This document shows positions 8,797 through 17,542 of a DNA stretch of 64,000 nt, one piece after another. Position numbers and translations under genes: made by a program. This DNA comes from an uncultured Oscillospiraceae bacterium (lineage in GTDB: Bacteria > Bacillota > Clostridia > Oscillospirales > Oscillospiraceae). A model generated the notes under the pieces. The model was not told the DNA's origin. It did no database searches and saw only the letters and a list, made by a program, of their open reading frames with translations. How positions within the stretch are numbered: the stretch's first letter is position 1; each line of letters begins with the position of its first letter. The stretch covers positions 48,523 to 112,522 of the forward strand of contig CAKSWT010000008.1 of assembly GCA_934512135.1 (NCBI GenBank), written 5' to 3'.

Positions 8797-9827
8797 AACA
8801 GGACATCAAATCCATGAATCTTGCCCAGCTGGAGACGTTTTTTGCAGAGCTGGGGCAACCGAAATTCCGGGCGGGACAGGTGTTTTCCTGGCTCCACCGG
8901 GGCGTAACCTCCTTTGAGAAGATGACCAATCTGGCAAAGCCTTTGCGGGGAGAGCTGGCAGATAGATTTTATATTTCCGTGCCGCAAGTGGTGAAAAAAC
9001 AGGTGAGTCAGCGGGACGGGACCATCAAATACCTTTGGCAGCTGGGAGACGGGAACTGCGTGGAGACAGTGCTTATGCAGTATAAGTACGGCAACACCGT
9101 CTGTGTGTCCTCTGAGGTGGGCTGCGCCATGGGCTGTGCCTTCTGTGCCTCCACTTTGGGCGGATTGGTGCGCCGGCTGACAGCGGGAGAAATACTGGAT
9201 CAGGTGCTTTTCACCCAACTCGACAGCGGGAAGCCGGTGTCCCATATTGTGCTGATGGGGATCGGGGAGCCACTGGATAACTTCGATTCCGTAATGCGGT
9301 TTCTGGAGCTGGTGAATCATCCCAAGGGAATGAACATCAGCATGCGCCATATTTCACTTTCTACCTGTGGACTCACAGAAAGAATTGACAAACTAGCCCA
9401 TCTTCATTTACAATTAACCTTGTCAGTATCCCTTCATGCGCCGGATGACGAGACAAGAAACAAGATCATGCCGGTAAACCGCAGCTGCGGAGTGGATCGG
9501 CTGCTGGAGACCTGCCGAGGCTATTATGCCGAGACCGGCCGCCGAATCTCCTTTGAGTATGCCATGATTGACGGGGTCAACGACACCCAGCGTCAGGCAC
9601 AGCTGCTGGGGAAAAAGCTCCGGGGAATGGGCGCCCATGTGAACCTGATTCCTCTGAACAATGTGGAGGAGAGCCCGTTGAAGCCCTCCACCAAGGAAAA
9701 TATCCGCCGCTTCCAGCAAACCCTGGAGCAGTCGGGGATCACCGTCACAGTGCGAAGAAGTCTGGGCGGAGATATTGACGCCTCCTGCGGACAGCTTCGA
9801 AGGAAGCAGATGCGCGGAGGACAGTGA
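8793..9827 (+). CDS. rlmN: 23S rRNA/tRNA (adenine-C2) methyltransferase RlmN
   Basis: 344-residue radical SAM enzyme making 2-methyladenosine in 23S rRNA and some tRNAs. The iron-sulfur motif CxxxCxxC is C111, C115, C118, and the C-terminal methyl-carrying cysteine is C332 (DASCGQL). The GEPLDN segment is also present. ATGA overlap with rsmB and GAGGAG upstream support the start. Full length. Confidence 0.95.
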   Translation: MKQDIKSMNLAQLETFFAELGQPKFRAGQVFSWLHRGVTSFEKMTNLAKPLRGELADRFYISVPQVVKKQVSQRDGTIKYLWQLGDGNCVETVLMQYKYGNTVCVSSEVGCAMGCAFCASTLGGLVRRLTAGEILDQVLFTQLDSGKPVSHIVLMGIGEPLDNFDSVMRFLELVNHPKGMNISMRHISLSTCGLTERIDKLAHLHLQLTLSVSLHAPDDETRNKIMPVNRSCGVDRLLETCRGYYAETGRRISFEYAMIDGVNDTQRQAQLLGKKLRGMGAHVNLIPLNNVEESPLKPSTKENIRRFQQTLEQSGITVTVRRSLGGDIDASCGQLRRKQMRGGQ

Positions 9828-9845
9828 CCGCGAGAAGGTGGTTTT

Positions 9846-10577
9846 ATGAAAATTTGGGGTGCAACCGATCAGGGAATGGTCCGCAAGCAGAATCAGGACT
9901 ATTACCGCCATCAGCGTCTCAACGACACCCAAACCCTGGCCGTGGTATGTGACGGCATGGGTGGCAGCAAGTCCGGCGACGTGGCAAGCCGCCTGGCCTC
10001 CGAGGTGTTTTTGCAGGACGTGGAGCAGTCTGTTTTTCCGAATATGGAGCAGGCGGACATTGTGGAAATGCTGGTGGCCGCAGTGAAAAACGCCAATCGG
10101 GCTGTGTATGAGCAGTCCAAGGTCAGTGCGGATTTCGACGGAATGGGCACCACCTTGGTGTCGATTTTCCTACAGGACCGGGATGCCTATATCCTCAATG
10201 TCGGCGACAGCCGGTGCTACTATGTGGCGGGGGATGACATCTCCCAGATCACTGAGGACCACTCGGTGGTGGGCCTTATGGTGGCCCGGGGCCAGATTAC
10301 CGAGGAGCAAGCCAGGAATCATCCCAACAAAAACCTGATTACCCGGGCCGTTGGGACGGAGCCGGATGTGGAGTGCGACTGCTTTTACCTCCAACTGGAC
10401 CGAGGCGAAAGCCTGCTGCTGTGCTCCGACGGCCTTTCCAATATGGTCACGAAGCCTGAGATCCTCTATGAGGTGACCCACGGGGACTGTGAAGAAGAAA
10501 TCTGCGGGCGACTCATTGAGATTGCCAAAAAACGCGGCGCACCGGACAATGTGACGGTGGTGCTGCTGCAATACTAA
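9846..10577 (+). CDS. prpC: PP2C-type protein phosphatase (Stp/PrpC)
   Basis: 243-residue metal-dependent Ser/Thr phosphatase. PP2C motifs run in order: TDQGMVRKQNQD, VCDGMGGSKSGD, NVGDSR, CSDGL and a terminal PDNVTVVLL, supplying the Asp ligands for two metal ions. It lies 23 bp before the PASTA kinase gene, the conserved phosphatase-kinase pair that reverses phosphorylation of cell-wall and translation proteins. Confidence 0.94.
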   Translation: MKIWGATDQGMVRKQNQDYYRHQRLNDTQTLAVVCDGMGGSKSGDVASRLASEVFLQDVEQSVFPNMEQADIVEMLVAAVKNANRAVYEQSKVSADFDGMGTTLVSIFLQDRDAYILNVGDSRCYYVAGDDISQITEDHSVVGLMVARGQITEEQARNHPNKNLITRAVGTEPDVECDCFYLQLDRGESLLLCSDGLSNMVTKPEILYEVTHGDCEEEICGRLIEIAKKRGAPDNVTVVLLQY

Positions 10578-10606
10578 GATAACATCATTGCTAGGGAGCG
10601 ATGTCT

Positions 10607-12643
10607 ATGGATAAATATATCGGACGGCTGCTGGATGGCCGTTATGAGATACTCGAGGAGATCGGCCGGGGCGGCATGGCCGTGGTCTATCGGGCCAGAT
10701 GTCACCGGCTCAACCGCTTTGTGGCGGTGAAAATCCTCAAGGAGGAGCTCAGCCGGGACGAGGACTTCCGCCGCCGGTTCCATGCGGAGAGCCAGGCGGT
10801 GGCCATGCTGTCCCATCCCAATATTGTGGCGGTGTACGACGTGAACCATTCCGGGGATGCGGACTATATCGTGATGGAGCTCATTGACGGCCTGACTCTC
10901 AAACAGTATATGCAGCAGCGGGGCGCCCTCAACTGGCGGGAGGCGCTGCATTTTGCCACCCAAATCGCCAAGGCGCTGGAGCACGCCCATTCTCGGGGAA
11001 TCGTCCACCGGGACATCAAGCCCCACAATATTATGATTCTCAAGGACGGCAGCGTCAAGGTGGCCGATTTTGGCATTGCCCGGCTCAATTCCTCCCAGAA
11101 TACCCTGACCCGGGAGGCGCTGGGCTCCGTCCACTATATTTCCCCGGAGCAGGCGAAGGGCGCGCAGGTGGATGCCCGATCCGACCTGTACTCTCTGGGC
11201 GTCGTGATGTATGAAATGCTCACGGGACGGCCGCCCTACGACGGGGAGTCGCCGGTGGCCATTGCCATTCAGCATATCAACTCCACCCCTACGCCGCCTC
11301 GGCAGCTGAACCCCAGCATTCCCCTGGGACTCCAGCAGATTACCCTTCACGCCATGTGCTCGGACCTGTCGGCCCGGTATGCCTCCGCCACGGCAATGAT
11401 CGAGGACCTGGAGGCGCTGCGGAAGAACCCCCAGGTGGTGTTCCGCTTCAATGCCGGCCCCGGCGGGACCACCGCCTATGTGGATACGCGGCAGATTGCC
11501 GCGGCCCAGGCTGCGCAGCAGACCCAGCGAAATCCGGGAACAGCGGGGACCGCGGCAGGCGCCGGTGTGGCCCAAAACCGCCCGCAGAATCCCCCTCAGC
11601 GCCGTGCCCCGGTGGATCCCCATCAGGCGGCCCGACAGAAGGCGCGGACCATGGCGGAGAAATCCGTTCAGAACGCCGGTTCTCGAAACCGGAATTACAA
11701 CCCCGAGGACTATTACGAGGAGAGTGAGGACGAGGAGGAGCGCCGCTCCAGCAAGACGCCCATTATCATTGTCTCGGTGCTGTTGGTGGCTGTGATTATT
11801 CTGGCCGTGGTGCTGCTGCGGTCCACCTTCGGTGGCAGCGGCAGTGGGACGGTAGAGGTGCCGTCCTTCTTGGGCAAGAATATTCAGGACGTGCTTGCCA
11901 GCGATGCCTACCCGGATTTTAATCTGGTAGAGGGAGAGCATGTCTACAACGAGAAGTATGACGAGGGCCAGGTTTGCGATCAGAGCATTAAAGGGGGAAA
12001 AAAGGTAGTTGCCGGTACGACCATCCGTCTGACGGTCTCCAAGGGCCCCCAGACCTCCACTATGCCAAATCTCATCGGGAAAACCCAGCAGGAAGCGGTT
12101 TCGCTGCTGGATCAGCTGGAGCTGAACCTCAGTGTCAGCTATGAGTTCCAGGAGTCTGACGATGTGGAAGAGGGGAAGGTCATCTCCACGGAGCCGGTGG
12201 CAGGAACCACCCTCAGCTACGGCGGCAGCGTAAAAGTGATTGTGTCCCAGGGAGAGGGAACCACCACGGTGACAGTCCCCAGCGTAATTGGCCTAGAGGA
12301 GCAGGATGCCATTGACGCCCTGGAACGTGAAAACCTGAAGGTGAAGGTCACCCGGGTGGAAAATGAAGCAGACGAGGGCACCGTGTTCTACCAGAGTATT
12401 TCCGGCAATACCGAAGTGCCGGAGGGAACGACGGTGAGCATCAAGGTTTCCCTGGGGCGGGCAGAGCCGTCTCCCAGTCCGTCCCCATCGGAGACGCCTA
12501 CACCCACACCTACCGCTACCCCAGAGCCCTCCTATGAGCCGGAACCCACAGAAACACCTACTCCCTCGGAGGAGCCGACACCCACCCCCTCGGAGGCCCC
12601 TCCGGTGGTCAGCGGCTCCGGCAATATCACCCCCGATGAGTGA
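10607..12643 (+). CDS. prkC: PASTA-domain Ser/Thr protein kinase (PrkC)
   Basis: 678-residue membrane kinase sensing peptidoglycan. The cytosolic kinase domain (about 10-270) has GRGGMAVVYRA, VAVKIL, HRDIKPHN and DFGIAR. A Gln/Arg/acidic linker is followed by one membrane helix (about 385-407), three extracellular PASTA repeats (about 415-623) and a Pro/Ser/Thr-rich tail (PSPSPSPSETPTPTP) of about 55 residues that could span the wall. In Bacillus PrkC triggers germination by muropeptides. ATG 10607 is preferred, with AGGGAG 8 bp upstream; ATG 10601 is too close. The stop overlaps rsgA. Confidence 0.93.
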   Translation: MDKYIGRLLDGRYEILEEIGRGGMAVVYRARCHRLNRFVAVKILKEELSRDEDFRRRFHAESQAVAMLSHPNIVAVYDVNHSGDADYIVMELIDGLTLKQYMQQRGALNWREALHFATQIAKALEHAHSRGIVHRDIKPHNIMILKDGSVKVADFGIARLNSSQNTLTREALGSVHYISPEQAKGAQVDARSDLYSLGVVMYEMLTGRPPYDGESPVAIAIQHINSTPTPPRQLNPSIPLGLQQITLHAMCSDLSARYASATAMIEDLEALRKNPQVVFRFNAGPGGTTAYVDTRQIAAAQAAQQTQRNPGTAGTAAGAGVAQNRPQNPPQRRAPVDPHQAARQKARTMAEKSVQNAGSRNRNYNPEDYYEESEDEEERRSSKTPIIIVSVLLVAVIILAVVLLRSTFGGSGSGTVEVPSFLGKNIQDVLASDAYPDFNLVEGEHVYNEKYDEGQVCDQSIKGGKKVVAGTTIRLTVSKGPQTSTMPNLIGKTQQEAVSLLDQLELNLSVSYEFQESDDVEEGKVISTEPVAGTTLSYGGSVKVIVSQGEGTTTVTVPSVIGLEEQDAIDALERENLKVKVTRVENEADEGTVFYQSISGNTEVPEGTTVSIKVSLGRAEPSPSPSPSETPTPTPTATPEPSYEPEPTETPTPSEEPTPTPSEAPPVVSGSGNITPDE

Positions 12644-13544
12644 GCCGGTCAGTATACAGGAGCGCCAGGGTACCATTATCCGTGCCCTCAGCGGCTTCTA
12701 TGATGTAGATACCGGGGAAGCGGTGGTCCGGTGCCGTGCCCGGGGAAAATTCCGGAAGGAACGCATCACCCCTTTGGTGGGCGATTGGGTTCGGTTTCGG
12801 ATGAGCGGAAACGATGGCTATGTAGAGGAGATTCTCCCCAGGAAAAACCGTTTTGTCCGACCGGCGGTGGCCAATGTGGATGCGCTGGTGATGCTTGCGG
12901 CGCAGGTGAACCCGGTGACTGAGCCCTTCCTGATTGACCGGGTGGCGGCCATTGCTGCCGAGCAGCGGGTAGCGCTGATTTTGGCACTGAACAAGTGCGA
13001 TCTGGACCCGGCGGATACCCTATATGCCATCTACCAGAATACGGGCATGACCGTCCTGCGTATCAGCGCAAAAACCGGTCAGGGAGTGGAGGAGCTGCGG
13101 CGGATTCTTCAGGGGAAGGTTGCGGCATTCACCGGGAATTCCGGCGTGGGAAAGTCCAGCCTGCTCAATCAGCTGTTTCCGGAGGCACAGCTTCCTGTGG
13201 GAGATGTCAGCGAGAAGCTGGGCCGCGGTCGGCACACCACTCGGCATGTGGAACTGTTTTCCCTGCCGGACGGCACCAAAATCATGGATACCCCGGGGTT
13301 TTCCGCCTTTGATACGGATCAGATGGATCTGGGGGCACCGGAGCAGCTGGCGCTGGCCTTCCCGGAGTTTGCGCCCTATTTGGGCCGGTGCCGGTTTGAC
13401 GACTGTGCCCATGTCAAGGAAAAGGGCTGCGCCGTACTGGAGGCACTGGCGGAGGGAAAAATCCACCCCAGTCGCCATGCCAGCTATGTGCGGCTCTACG
13501 AAAAGGCAAAGGAGCTGAAAGCGTGGGAGCGAAAAAAGGACTGA
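12636..13544 (+). CDS. rsgA: Ribosome small-subunit-dependent GTPase RsgA
   Basis: 302-residue circularly permuted GTPase that acts in 30S maturation. An N-terminal OB fold is followed by G4 (LNKCD), G5 (SAKTG), then G1 (GNSGVGKSS near 167-175), G2 (TTRH) and G3 (DTPG), and a C-terminal zinc knuckle (CRFDDCAHVKEKGC). ATG 12636 overlaps the prkC stop. The usual next gene rpe is missing; thiN follows directly with an overlapping start. Confidence 0.94.
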   Translation: MSEPVSIQERQGTIIRALSGFYDVDTGEAVVRCRARGKFRKERITPLVGDWVRFRMSGNDGYVEEILPRKNRFVRPAVANVDALVMLAAQVNPVTEPFLIDRVAAIAAEQRVALILALNKCDLDPADTLYAIYQNTGMTVLRISAKTGQGVEELRRILQGKVAAFTGNSGVGKSSLLNQLFPEAQLPVGDVSEKLGRGRHTTRHVELFSLPDGTKIMDTPGFSAFDTDQMDLGAPEQLALAFPEFAPYLGRCRFDDCAHVKEKGCAVLEALAEGKIHPSRHASYVRLYEKAKELKAWERKKD

Positions 13545-14149
13545 TTTTCGGCTCCAGTCCCTGTGGGAGCTGGGAGTTCCTGAGACCCTATCTCCGCTGG
13601 CCGGATGTGGTGCTGGCGGCAGACGGGGGACAGCTGGCGGCCCAGGCCGCAGGCTTTACCCCCTCGGTTTATATCGGGGACGGGGACTCCGGCGGAGTGC
13701 CGCTGCCAGGTCAGACCCAGGTGCTGCTGCCGCCGGAAAAAGACGTCACCGATCTGGAGGCGGCCTATGACTGGGCCAGAGATCAGGGCGTGAAGGAACT
13801 GATCCTTACCGGCTGCACCGGAGGCCGGCTGGACCATCATATGTCGGCCATGGGGCTGCTGGAGACTGCCGCCCGGGAAGGGGTCCAGGCCGTGATTCTG
13901 GATGAACGGAACCGGGTGCGGTTTCTGCTGCCGGGGACCTATACCCTGTCCCGAGGTGCCTATCACTATTTTTCGCTGATCCCCGTGGATCCGCTGCTAG
14001 AGGGTGTCAGCATCGCCGGAGCAAAATATCCCCTTTTCTGCCGGGACGTCCGGCGGGGGGACAGCTTGACCATCAGCAACGAGGTTTCCGCCGAGCAGGC
14101 GGAGGTATCCTTTACCGGCGGCTGCTGCTATCTGGTGGAAGCCAACTGA
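13523..14149 (+). CDS. thiN: Thiamine pyrophosphokinase
   Basis: 208-residue enzyme transferring pyrophosphate from ATP to thiamine, giving the cofactor TPP. Motifs seen: GDGDS, PPEKDVTDLEAA, TGCTGGRLDHH and a late ISNE. The GTG start at 13523 lies inside the end of rsgA with AAAGGAG upstream, so translation is coupled. It ends the housekeeping operon and is followed at once by a strong hairpin. Confidence 0.88.
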   Translation: MGAKKGLIFGSSPCGSWEFLRPYLRWPDVVLAADGGQLAAQAAGFTPSVYIGDGDSGGVPLPGQTQVLLPPEKDVTDLEAAYDWARDQGVKELILTGCTGGRLDHHMSAMGLLETAAREGVQAVILDERNRVRFLLPGTYTLSRGAYHYFSLIPVDPLLEGVSIAGAKYPLFCRDVRRGDSLTISNEVSAEQAEVSFTGGCCYLVEAN

Positions 14150-14150
14150 A

Positions 14151-14179
14151 GAAGATTTTTTACGCCCCCTGCATAGAAT
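14151..14179 (+). promoter_or_regulatory. Candidate sigma-E-type sporulation promoter nested in the thiN terminator
   Basis: GAAGATT (14151-14157), 14-bp spacer, CATAGAAT (14172-14179). Compared with the Bacillus sigma-E consensus (ZHATAXX-N14-CATACAHT) this is 4/5 informative bases at -35 and 7/8 at -10. Transcription would begin near 14186, inside the 3' arm, freeing the ribosome site. By-eye match only. Confidence 0.45.
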
Positions 14180-14196
14180 ATGCAGGGGGAATTTTT
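14165..14196 (+). terminator. Rho-independent terminator of thiN, overlapping a downstream ribosome site
   Basis: CCCCCTGCATA (14165-14175) and TATGCAGGGGG (14179-14189) form a perfect 11-bp stem with a GAA loop, followed by AATTTTT. The AGGGGG of the 3' arm is also the only ribosome site of the next small gene, so a read-through transcript would hide it. Confidence 0.85.
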
Positions 14197-14340
14197 ATGG
14201 TCAGAAGGAAAGATTGCGCCGGAATGGCCTTGGTGGCGCTGGGGACGGGGATGATTTTGTCCGTGCTGCTTCGAGGTGGACTTTGCCCGGTGATCCTGGG
14301 GGTGGGGTGCATTCTTGCCGGGGCGGTGTGTATGAAATAG
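14197..14340 (+). CDS. Small hydrophobic membrane peptide (47 aa), unknown function
   Basis: Encodes 47 residues starting MVRRKDCAGMALVALGTGM and ending GCILAGAVCMK: a basic N-terminus, then two hydrophobic, glycine-rich stretches that could form a helical hairpin or a single long membrane segment. The AGGGGGA ribosome site is 6 bp upstream. It lies between thiN and the SPOCS/spoIVA pair, where Bacillus carries spoVM after thiN, but the sequence is not SpoVM-like. I do not recognise a family; a role in the mother-cell sporulation programme is inferred from position and the candidate sigma-E promoter. Confidence 0.6.
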   Translation: MVRRKDCAGMALVALGTGMILSVLLRGGLCPVILGVGCILAGAVCMK

Positions 14341-14410
14341 CTGGTCTAGCTTGGGCCTGAGGCGAATATAATTTCTTAGAGATCGGAGCCAACAGCTCCG
14401 GAGATAAGGA

Positions 14411-15931
14411 GTGAGTTCGCTGAAACTGGAATTTTTGACAGAAGCAATGGAGTATCTCCGGCCGGTGCTGCGGGAGACGAAGACGGCAGAGGAGACGGCA
14501 GAGGCCATTATCCCGGACAGCTGCCCGGATATTACAGAGATTCTCTATACCGGAGGTACCTGCTTTTTACGGGGACGGGAGCTGAGCGAGGGCGGTGCCA
14601 CAGTGTCTGTAGGGGTCAGTGCCATGGTGCTGACAAAGCCTCAGGGGCGGGACAGACCGGAGGTGGTAGAGGTGTATCTGCCCATGACCCTGCACCTGGA
14701 GCACTCGGCTCTACGGCCCGGGCTGATAAGCTGCGCCCAAGCGGAGCTGCGCCGGGTGGACAGCCATATGGTAAATCCCAGAAAGGTTCTTGTGCGGGCC
14801 ACGGTGGCGGTGACGCTTCAGGTTTATGAGGACTGCCGGGAGGAGCATCCCACGGCCTCCGCCCTGCCGGGGATTCAGCTTCTGGAGTGCCGGGAGCCGG
14901 TGAAGCTCCTGACCACCATGGGAGAGAAAAATTACACGGTGGAGGATTCTGTGGGGCTGACCCCGGAGGGGACCGGTACAGTGCTGGCGGATTATCAGGT
15001 GGACATCCGTCATACAGATGCCCGGCTCACCGGGACCCGGGCGGTGCTCAAGGGAAATATCTACATCACGGTGCTGTATCTCACGGACCAGGGGACACTG
15101 AAAAGCGGTCAGGCGCAGCTTCCCTTCTCTCAGTATATTGATCTGGGAGACTGCCAGGAGACCGACGAACTTCAGCTGACCAGCTGCCTCACCGGGGCGG
15201 ATGTGGAGCTGAATTCTGAGGGCGGGCTGAATGTGACGCTGCAGATGCTGTCCCGGGCGGAGGTCTGGGCAAAGCGGGAGGTGCGGTATTTGGCAGACCT
15301 CTACGCCGTCGGCGGAGAGGCTCAGCTGGAGCGGCAGAACGGTACCTACGAATCCCTGCTGGATCGGCAGTATTTTCCGGTGGTGGGCCGGGCTGCGTTG
15401 CCTGGGGCAGACGGGGAGACCCCGGCTCTGCGCTGCTGCCCGGGAGAATTGAGCCATGTACGGACCGGAGAAACTACGGAGTTCACCCTGCCGGTCAGCG
15501 TCCAGGTGATTTCCGGCCAGAATGGGGAGCTTCGAGGGGGAACGGTCCGGGTGAGCCTCCAATGTGCTACACAGGCGGCGCCTGGGTGCCGGTTTTCCGG
15601 GGAAATCACCGGGCTTACCGCCACCGCATCCCCCAGTGGAGAGGGGCTGGATATAAAGGTCAGCGGGACCCTGTGCATCAGCACCTACGGCACCACGGAG
15701 ATTACGGAAATCATCGGAGGAGAGGTGACCCAGCAGGCGCCCCAGGGCAATGGGCCTGGGCTCATCATCCGCCGCAGTGGACCGGGGGAGACCCTTTGGA
15801 CGATTGCCAAGCAGTATGGGACCACCATGGACGCCATTCGGCAGGCCAACGGTCTGGATGGAGAGCCGGAGGAGAATACGCTGCTGCTGATTCCGGGGAC
15901 GGCGGCCTGCCACAGCCCGGTGGGGGCGTAG
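14411..15931 (+). CDS. SPOCS (DUF3794) and LysM domain protein
   Basis: 506-residue protein with repeated SPOCS/DUF3794 modules (first about residues 25-170, the second roughly 170-310, a third degenerate about 330-440) and a C-terminal LysM domain (about 450-495, GETLWTIAKQYGTTMDAIRQANGL). SPOCS-LysM proteins in clostridia are associated with the spore surface and cortex. GTG 14411 with GGAG at 14400-14403 is used; a CTG at 14420 behind TAAGGAG is possible. It is 25 bp before spoIVA, consistent with a mother-cell sporulation operon. Confidence 0.8.
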   Translation: MSSLKLEFLTEAMEYLRPVLRETKTAEETAEAIIPDSCPDITEILYTGGTCFLRGRELSEGGATVSVGVSAMVLTKPQGRDRPEVVEVYLPMTLHLEHSALRPGLISCAQAELRRVDSHMVNPRKVLVRATVAVTLQVYEDCREEHPTASALPGIQLLECREPVKLLTTMGEKNYTVEDSVGLTPEGTGTVLADYQVDIRHTDARLTGTRAVLKGNIYITVLYLTDQGTLKSGQAQLPFSQYIDLGDCQETDELQLTSCLTGADVELNSEGGLNVTLQMLSRAEVWAKREVRYLADLYAVGGEAQLERQNGTYESLLDRQYFPVVGRAALPGADGETPALRCCPGELSHVRTGETTEFTLPVSVQVISGQNGELRGGTVRVSLQCATQAAPGCRFSGEITGLTATASPSGEGLDIKVSGTLCISTYGTTEITEIIGGEVTQQAPQGNGPGLIIRRSGPGETLWTIAKQYGTTMDAIRQANGLDGEPEENTLLLIPGTAACHSPVGA

Positions 15932-15955
15932 CATCGACGCATGGAGGAGAACGCA

Positions 15956-17428
15956 ATGGAGAACATCTATGAGGAAATCGGTCGTCGGACTGATGGGAAT
16001 ATCTATCTGGCGGTGGCGGGGCCGGTTCGCACCGGAAAATCCACCTTTGTGAAGCGATTTATGGAGGAGCTGGTGATCCCCTCCATTGACAATGTCTATC
16101 ATCGGGAGCGGGCGCGGGACGAGCTGCCCCAGAGCGGCTCCGGCAAAACCATCACCACCTCGGAGCCCAAGTTTATTCCGGAGACCGCCGTGGAAATCCA
16201 ACCAGATGGCCAAACCCGGCTGCGGGTACGGCTCATTGATTCCGTGGGCTATATGGTGGAGGGGGCCATCGGCGCCTCAGAGGACGGCCAGCCCAGAATG
16301 GTCACAACACCCTGGTTTGACCACGAGATCCCCCTGACCGAGGCAGCGGAAACGGGGACCAAAAAGGTGATGGAGGACCACTGCACCGTAGGACTCATTG
16401 TCACCACCGACGGCAGCATCACCGACATTCCCCGAGAGGACTATCTTGCCGCAGAGGCTCGGTCCATTCAGGACATGCAGAAAACCGGCAAGCCCTTTTT
16501 GGTGCTTTTAAACTCTGTCCATCCGGAGGAAGGGGAAACAAAACGGTTGGCAGAGGAGCTGGGAAAGACCTATGGGGTTACGGTATACCCAGTGAGCTGC
16601 CTCACCATGGGCCAAGCGGACATTTTGGAGATTCTCCGGCGGCTGCTCTATGAGTTCCCGGTACAGGAGCTGGACTTCTATTTGCCTGGTTGGGTCACGG
16701 CCCTGAGAGAGGAACATCCCATTAAGCAGGGGCTTTATGAGGCGCTGCGGTCCATGGCGGGGGAGGCGGAGAAGCTCCGCCAGACTAGGGAGGTGTTTTC
16801 GCGGCTGCCGCCGGACACCCAGGCGGAAAGCATCGGAATAAAAAGCATTGATCCGGGCAGCGGCGTCGTCTCTGTGACCTTGGTGTTCCCGGAACGGCTG
16901 TTTTATCAGGTGCTCTCTCAGCAAACCGGGACGGAGATTTCCGGAGATGGGGCGCTGATGGCACTGCTGGAGGAGCTGACCCGGGTTAAGGGAGAATATG
17001 ACCGGGTGGCGGGGGCGCTGGAGCAGGTCAAGGCTACAGGCTACGGAATTGTCATGCCCACCACCGAGGAAATGACCCTGGAGGTGCCGGAGATCATCCG
17101 CAAGAACGGCAGCTACGGCGTCAAGCTCAAGGCCAGCGCACCATCTATTCATATGCTTCGGGCAGACATTACCACGGTGCTCAGCCCCATGGTGGGGGAT
17201 GAGAAGCAGTCGGAGGATCTGGTGAACTATCTGCTGGGAGAATATGAGGGAAACACGGAAAAGCTCTGGGAGAGCAACATTTTTGGAAAGTCCCTTTTTG
17301 ATTTGGTCAGCGAGGGGCTGAACACCAAGCTTTCCAAGATGCCCGAGGAGGCCCGCATGAAGCTCAGAGAAACCATCCAACGGATCATCAACGAGGGCAG
17401 CGGTGGATTGATCTGTATTATCCTCTAG
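15956..17428 (+). CDS. spoIVA: Stage IV sporulation protein A
   Basis: 490-residue ATPase that polymerises on the forespore outer membrane as the basement layer of the spore coat. It closely follows the Bacillus pattern: GNIYLAVAGPVRTGKSTF (Walker A near 22-30), ARDELPQSGSGKTI and SEPKF, and matches the usual length (about 492). ATG 15956 has GGAGGAG 6 bp upstream; the ATG at 15941 overlaps that site. The gene upstream is SPOCS/LysM, another coat/cortex-linked gene. Confidence 0.96.
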   Translation: MENIYEEIGRRTDGNIYLAVAGPVRTGKSTFVKRFMEELVIPSIDNVYHRERARDELPQSGSGKTITTSEPKFIPETAVEIQPDGQTRLRVRLIDSVGYMVEGAIGASEDGQPRMVTTPWFDHEIPLTEAAETGTKKVMEDHCTVGLIVTTDGSITDIPREDYLAAEARSIQDMQKTGKPFLVLLNSVHPEEGETKRLAEELGKTYGVTVYPVSCLTMGQADILEILRRLLYEFPVQELDFYLPGWVTALREEHPIKQGLYEALRSMAGEAEKLRQTREVFSRLPPDTQAESIGIKSIDPGSGVVSVTLVFPERLFYQVLSQQTGTEISGDGALMALLEELTRVKGEYDRVAGALEQVKATGYGIVMPTTEEMTLEVPEIIRKNGSYGVKLKASAPSIHMLRADITTVLSPMVGDEKQSEDLVNYLLGEYEGNTEKLWESNIFGKSLFDLVSEGLNTKLSKMPEEARMKLRETIQRIINEGSGGLICIIL

Positions 17429-17435
17429 GAAGCGC

Positions 17436-17476
17436 ACTCCGATGAGGCGGCAGGGGCCGCTTCATCGGAGTTTTTC
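17436..17476 (+). terminator. Terminator of spoIVA
   Basis: 16-bp stem ACTCCGATGAGGCGGC / GCCGCTTCATCGGAGT (one G-U pair), AGGG loop, then TTTTT. Confidence 0.92.
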
Positions 17477-17477
17477 C

Positions 17478-17506
17478 TTGTAAATTTCCAGATATTCGTG
17501 TACAAT
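17478..17506 (+). promoter_or_regulatory. Sigma-A promoter of the C_GCAxxG_C_C gene and gpmI
   Basis: TTGTAA (17478-17483), 17-bp spacer, TACAAT (17501-17506), 36 bp before the start codon. Confidence 0.8.
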
Positions 17507-17542
17507 AATGTCAAGAATTACGATGGAATCAGGTGAAAATCT

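Noticed and set aside
14341..14410. Second sporulation promoter directly before the SPOCS gene (AATATAAT at 14365-14372)
   Set aside because: The -10 looks fair but no -35 of sigma-A, sigma-E or sigma-F type has correct spacing; transcription from the nested promoter upstream is enough.
14711..16213. 500-codon open frame on the minus strand across the SPOCS gene
   Set aside because: Antisense shadow of a GC-rich gene; no SD, no recognisable domain, Arg/Pro/Gly/His-rich.
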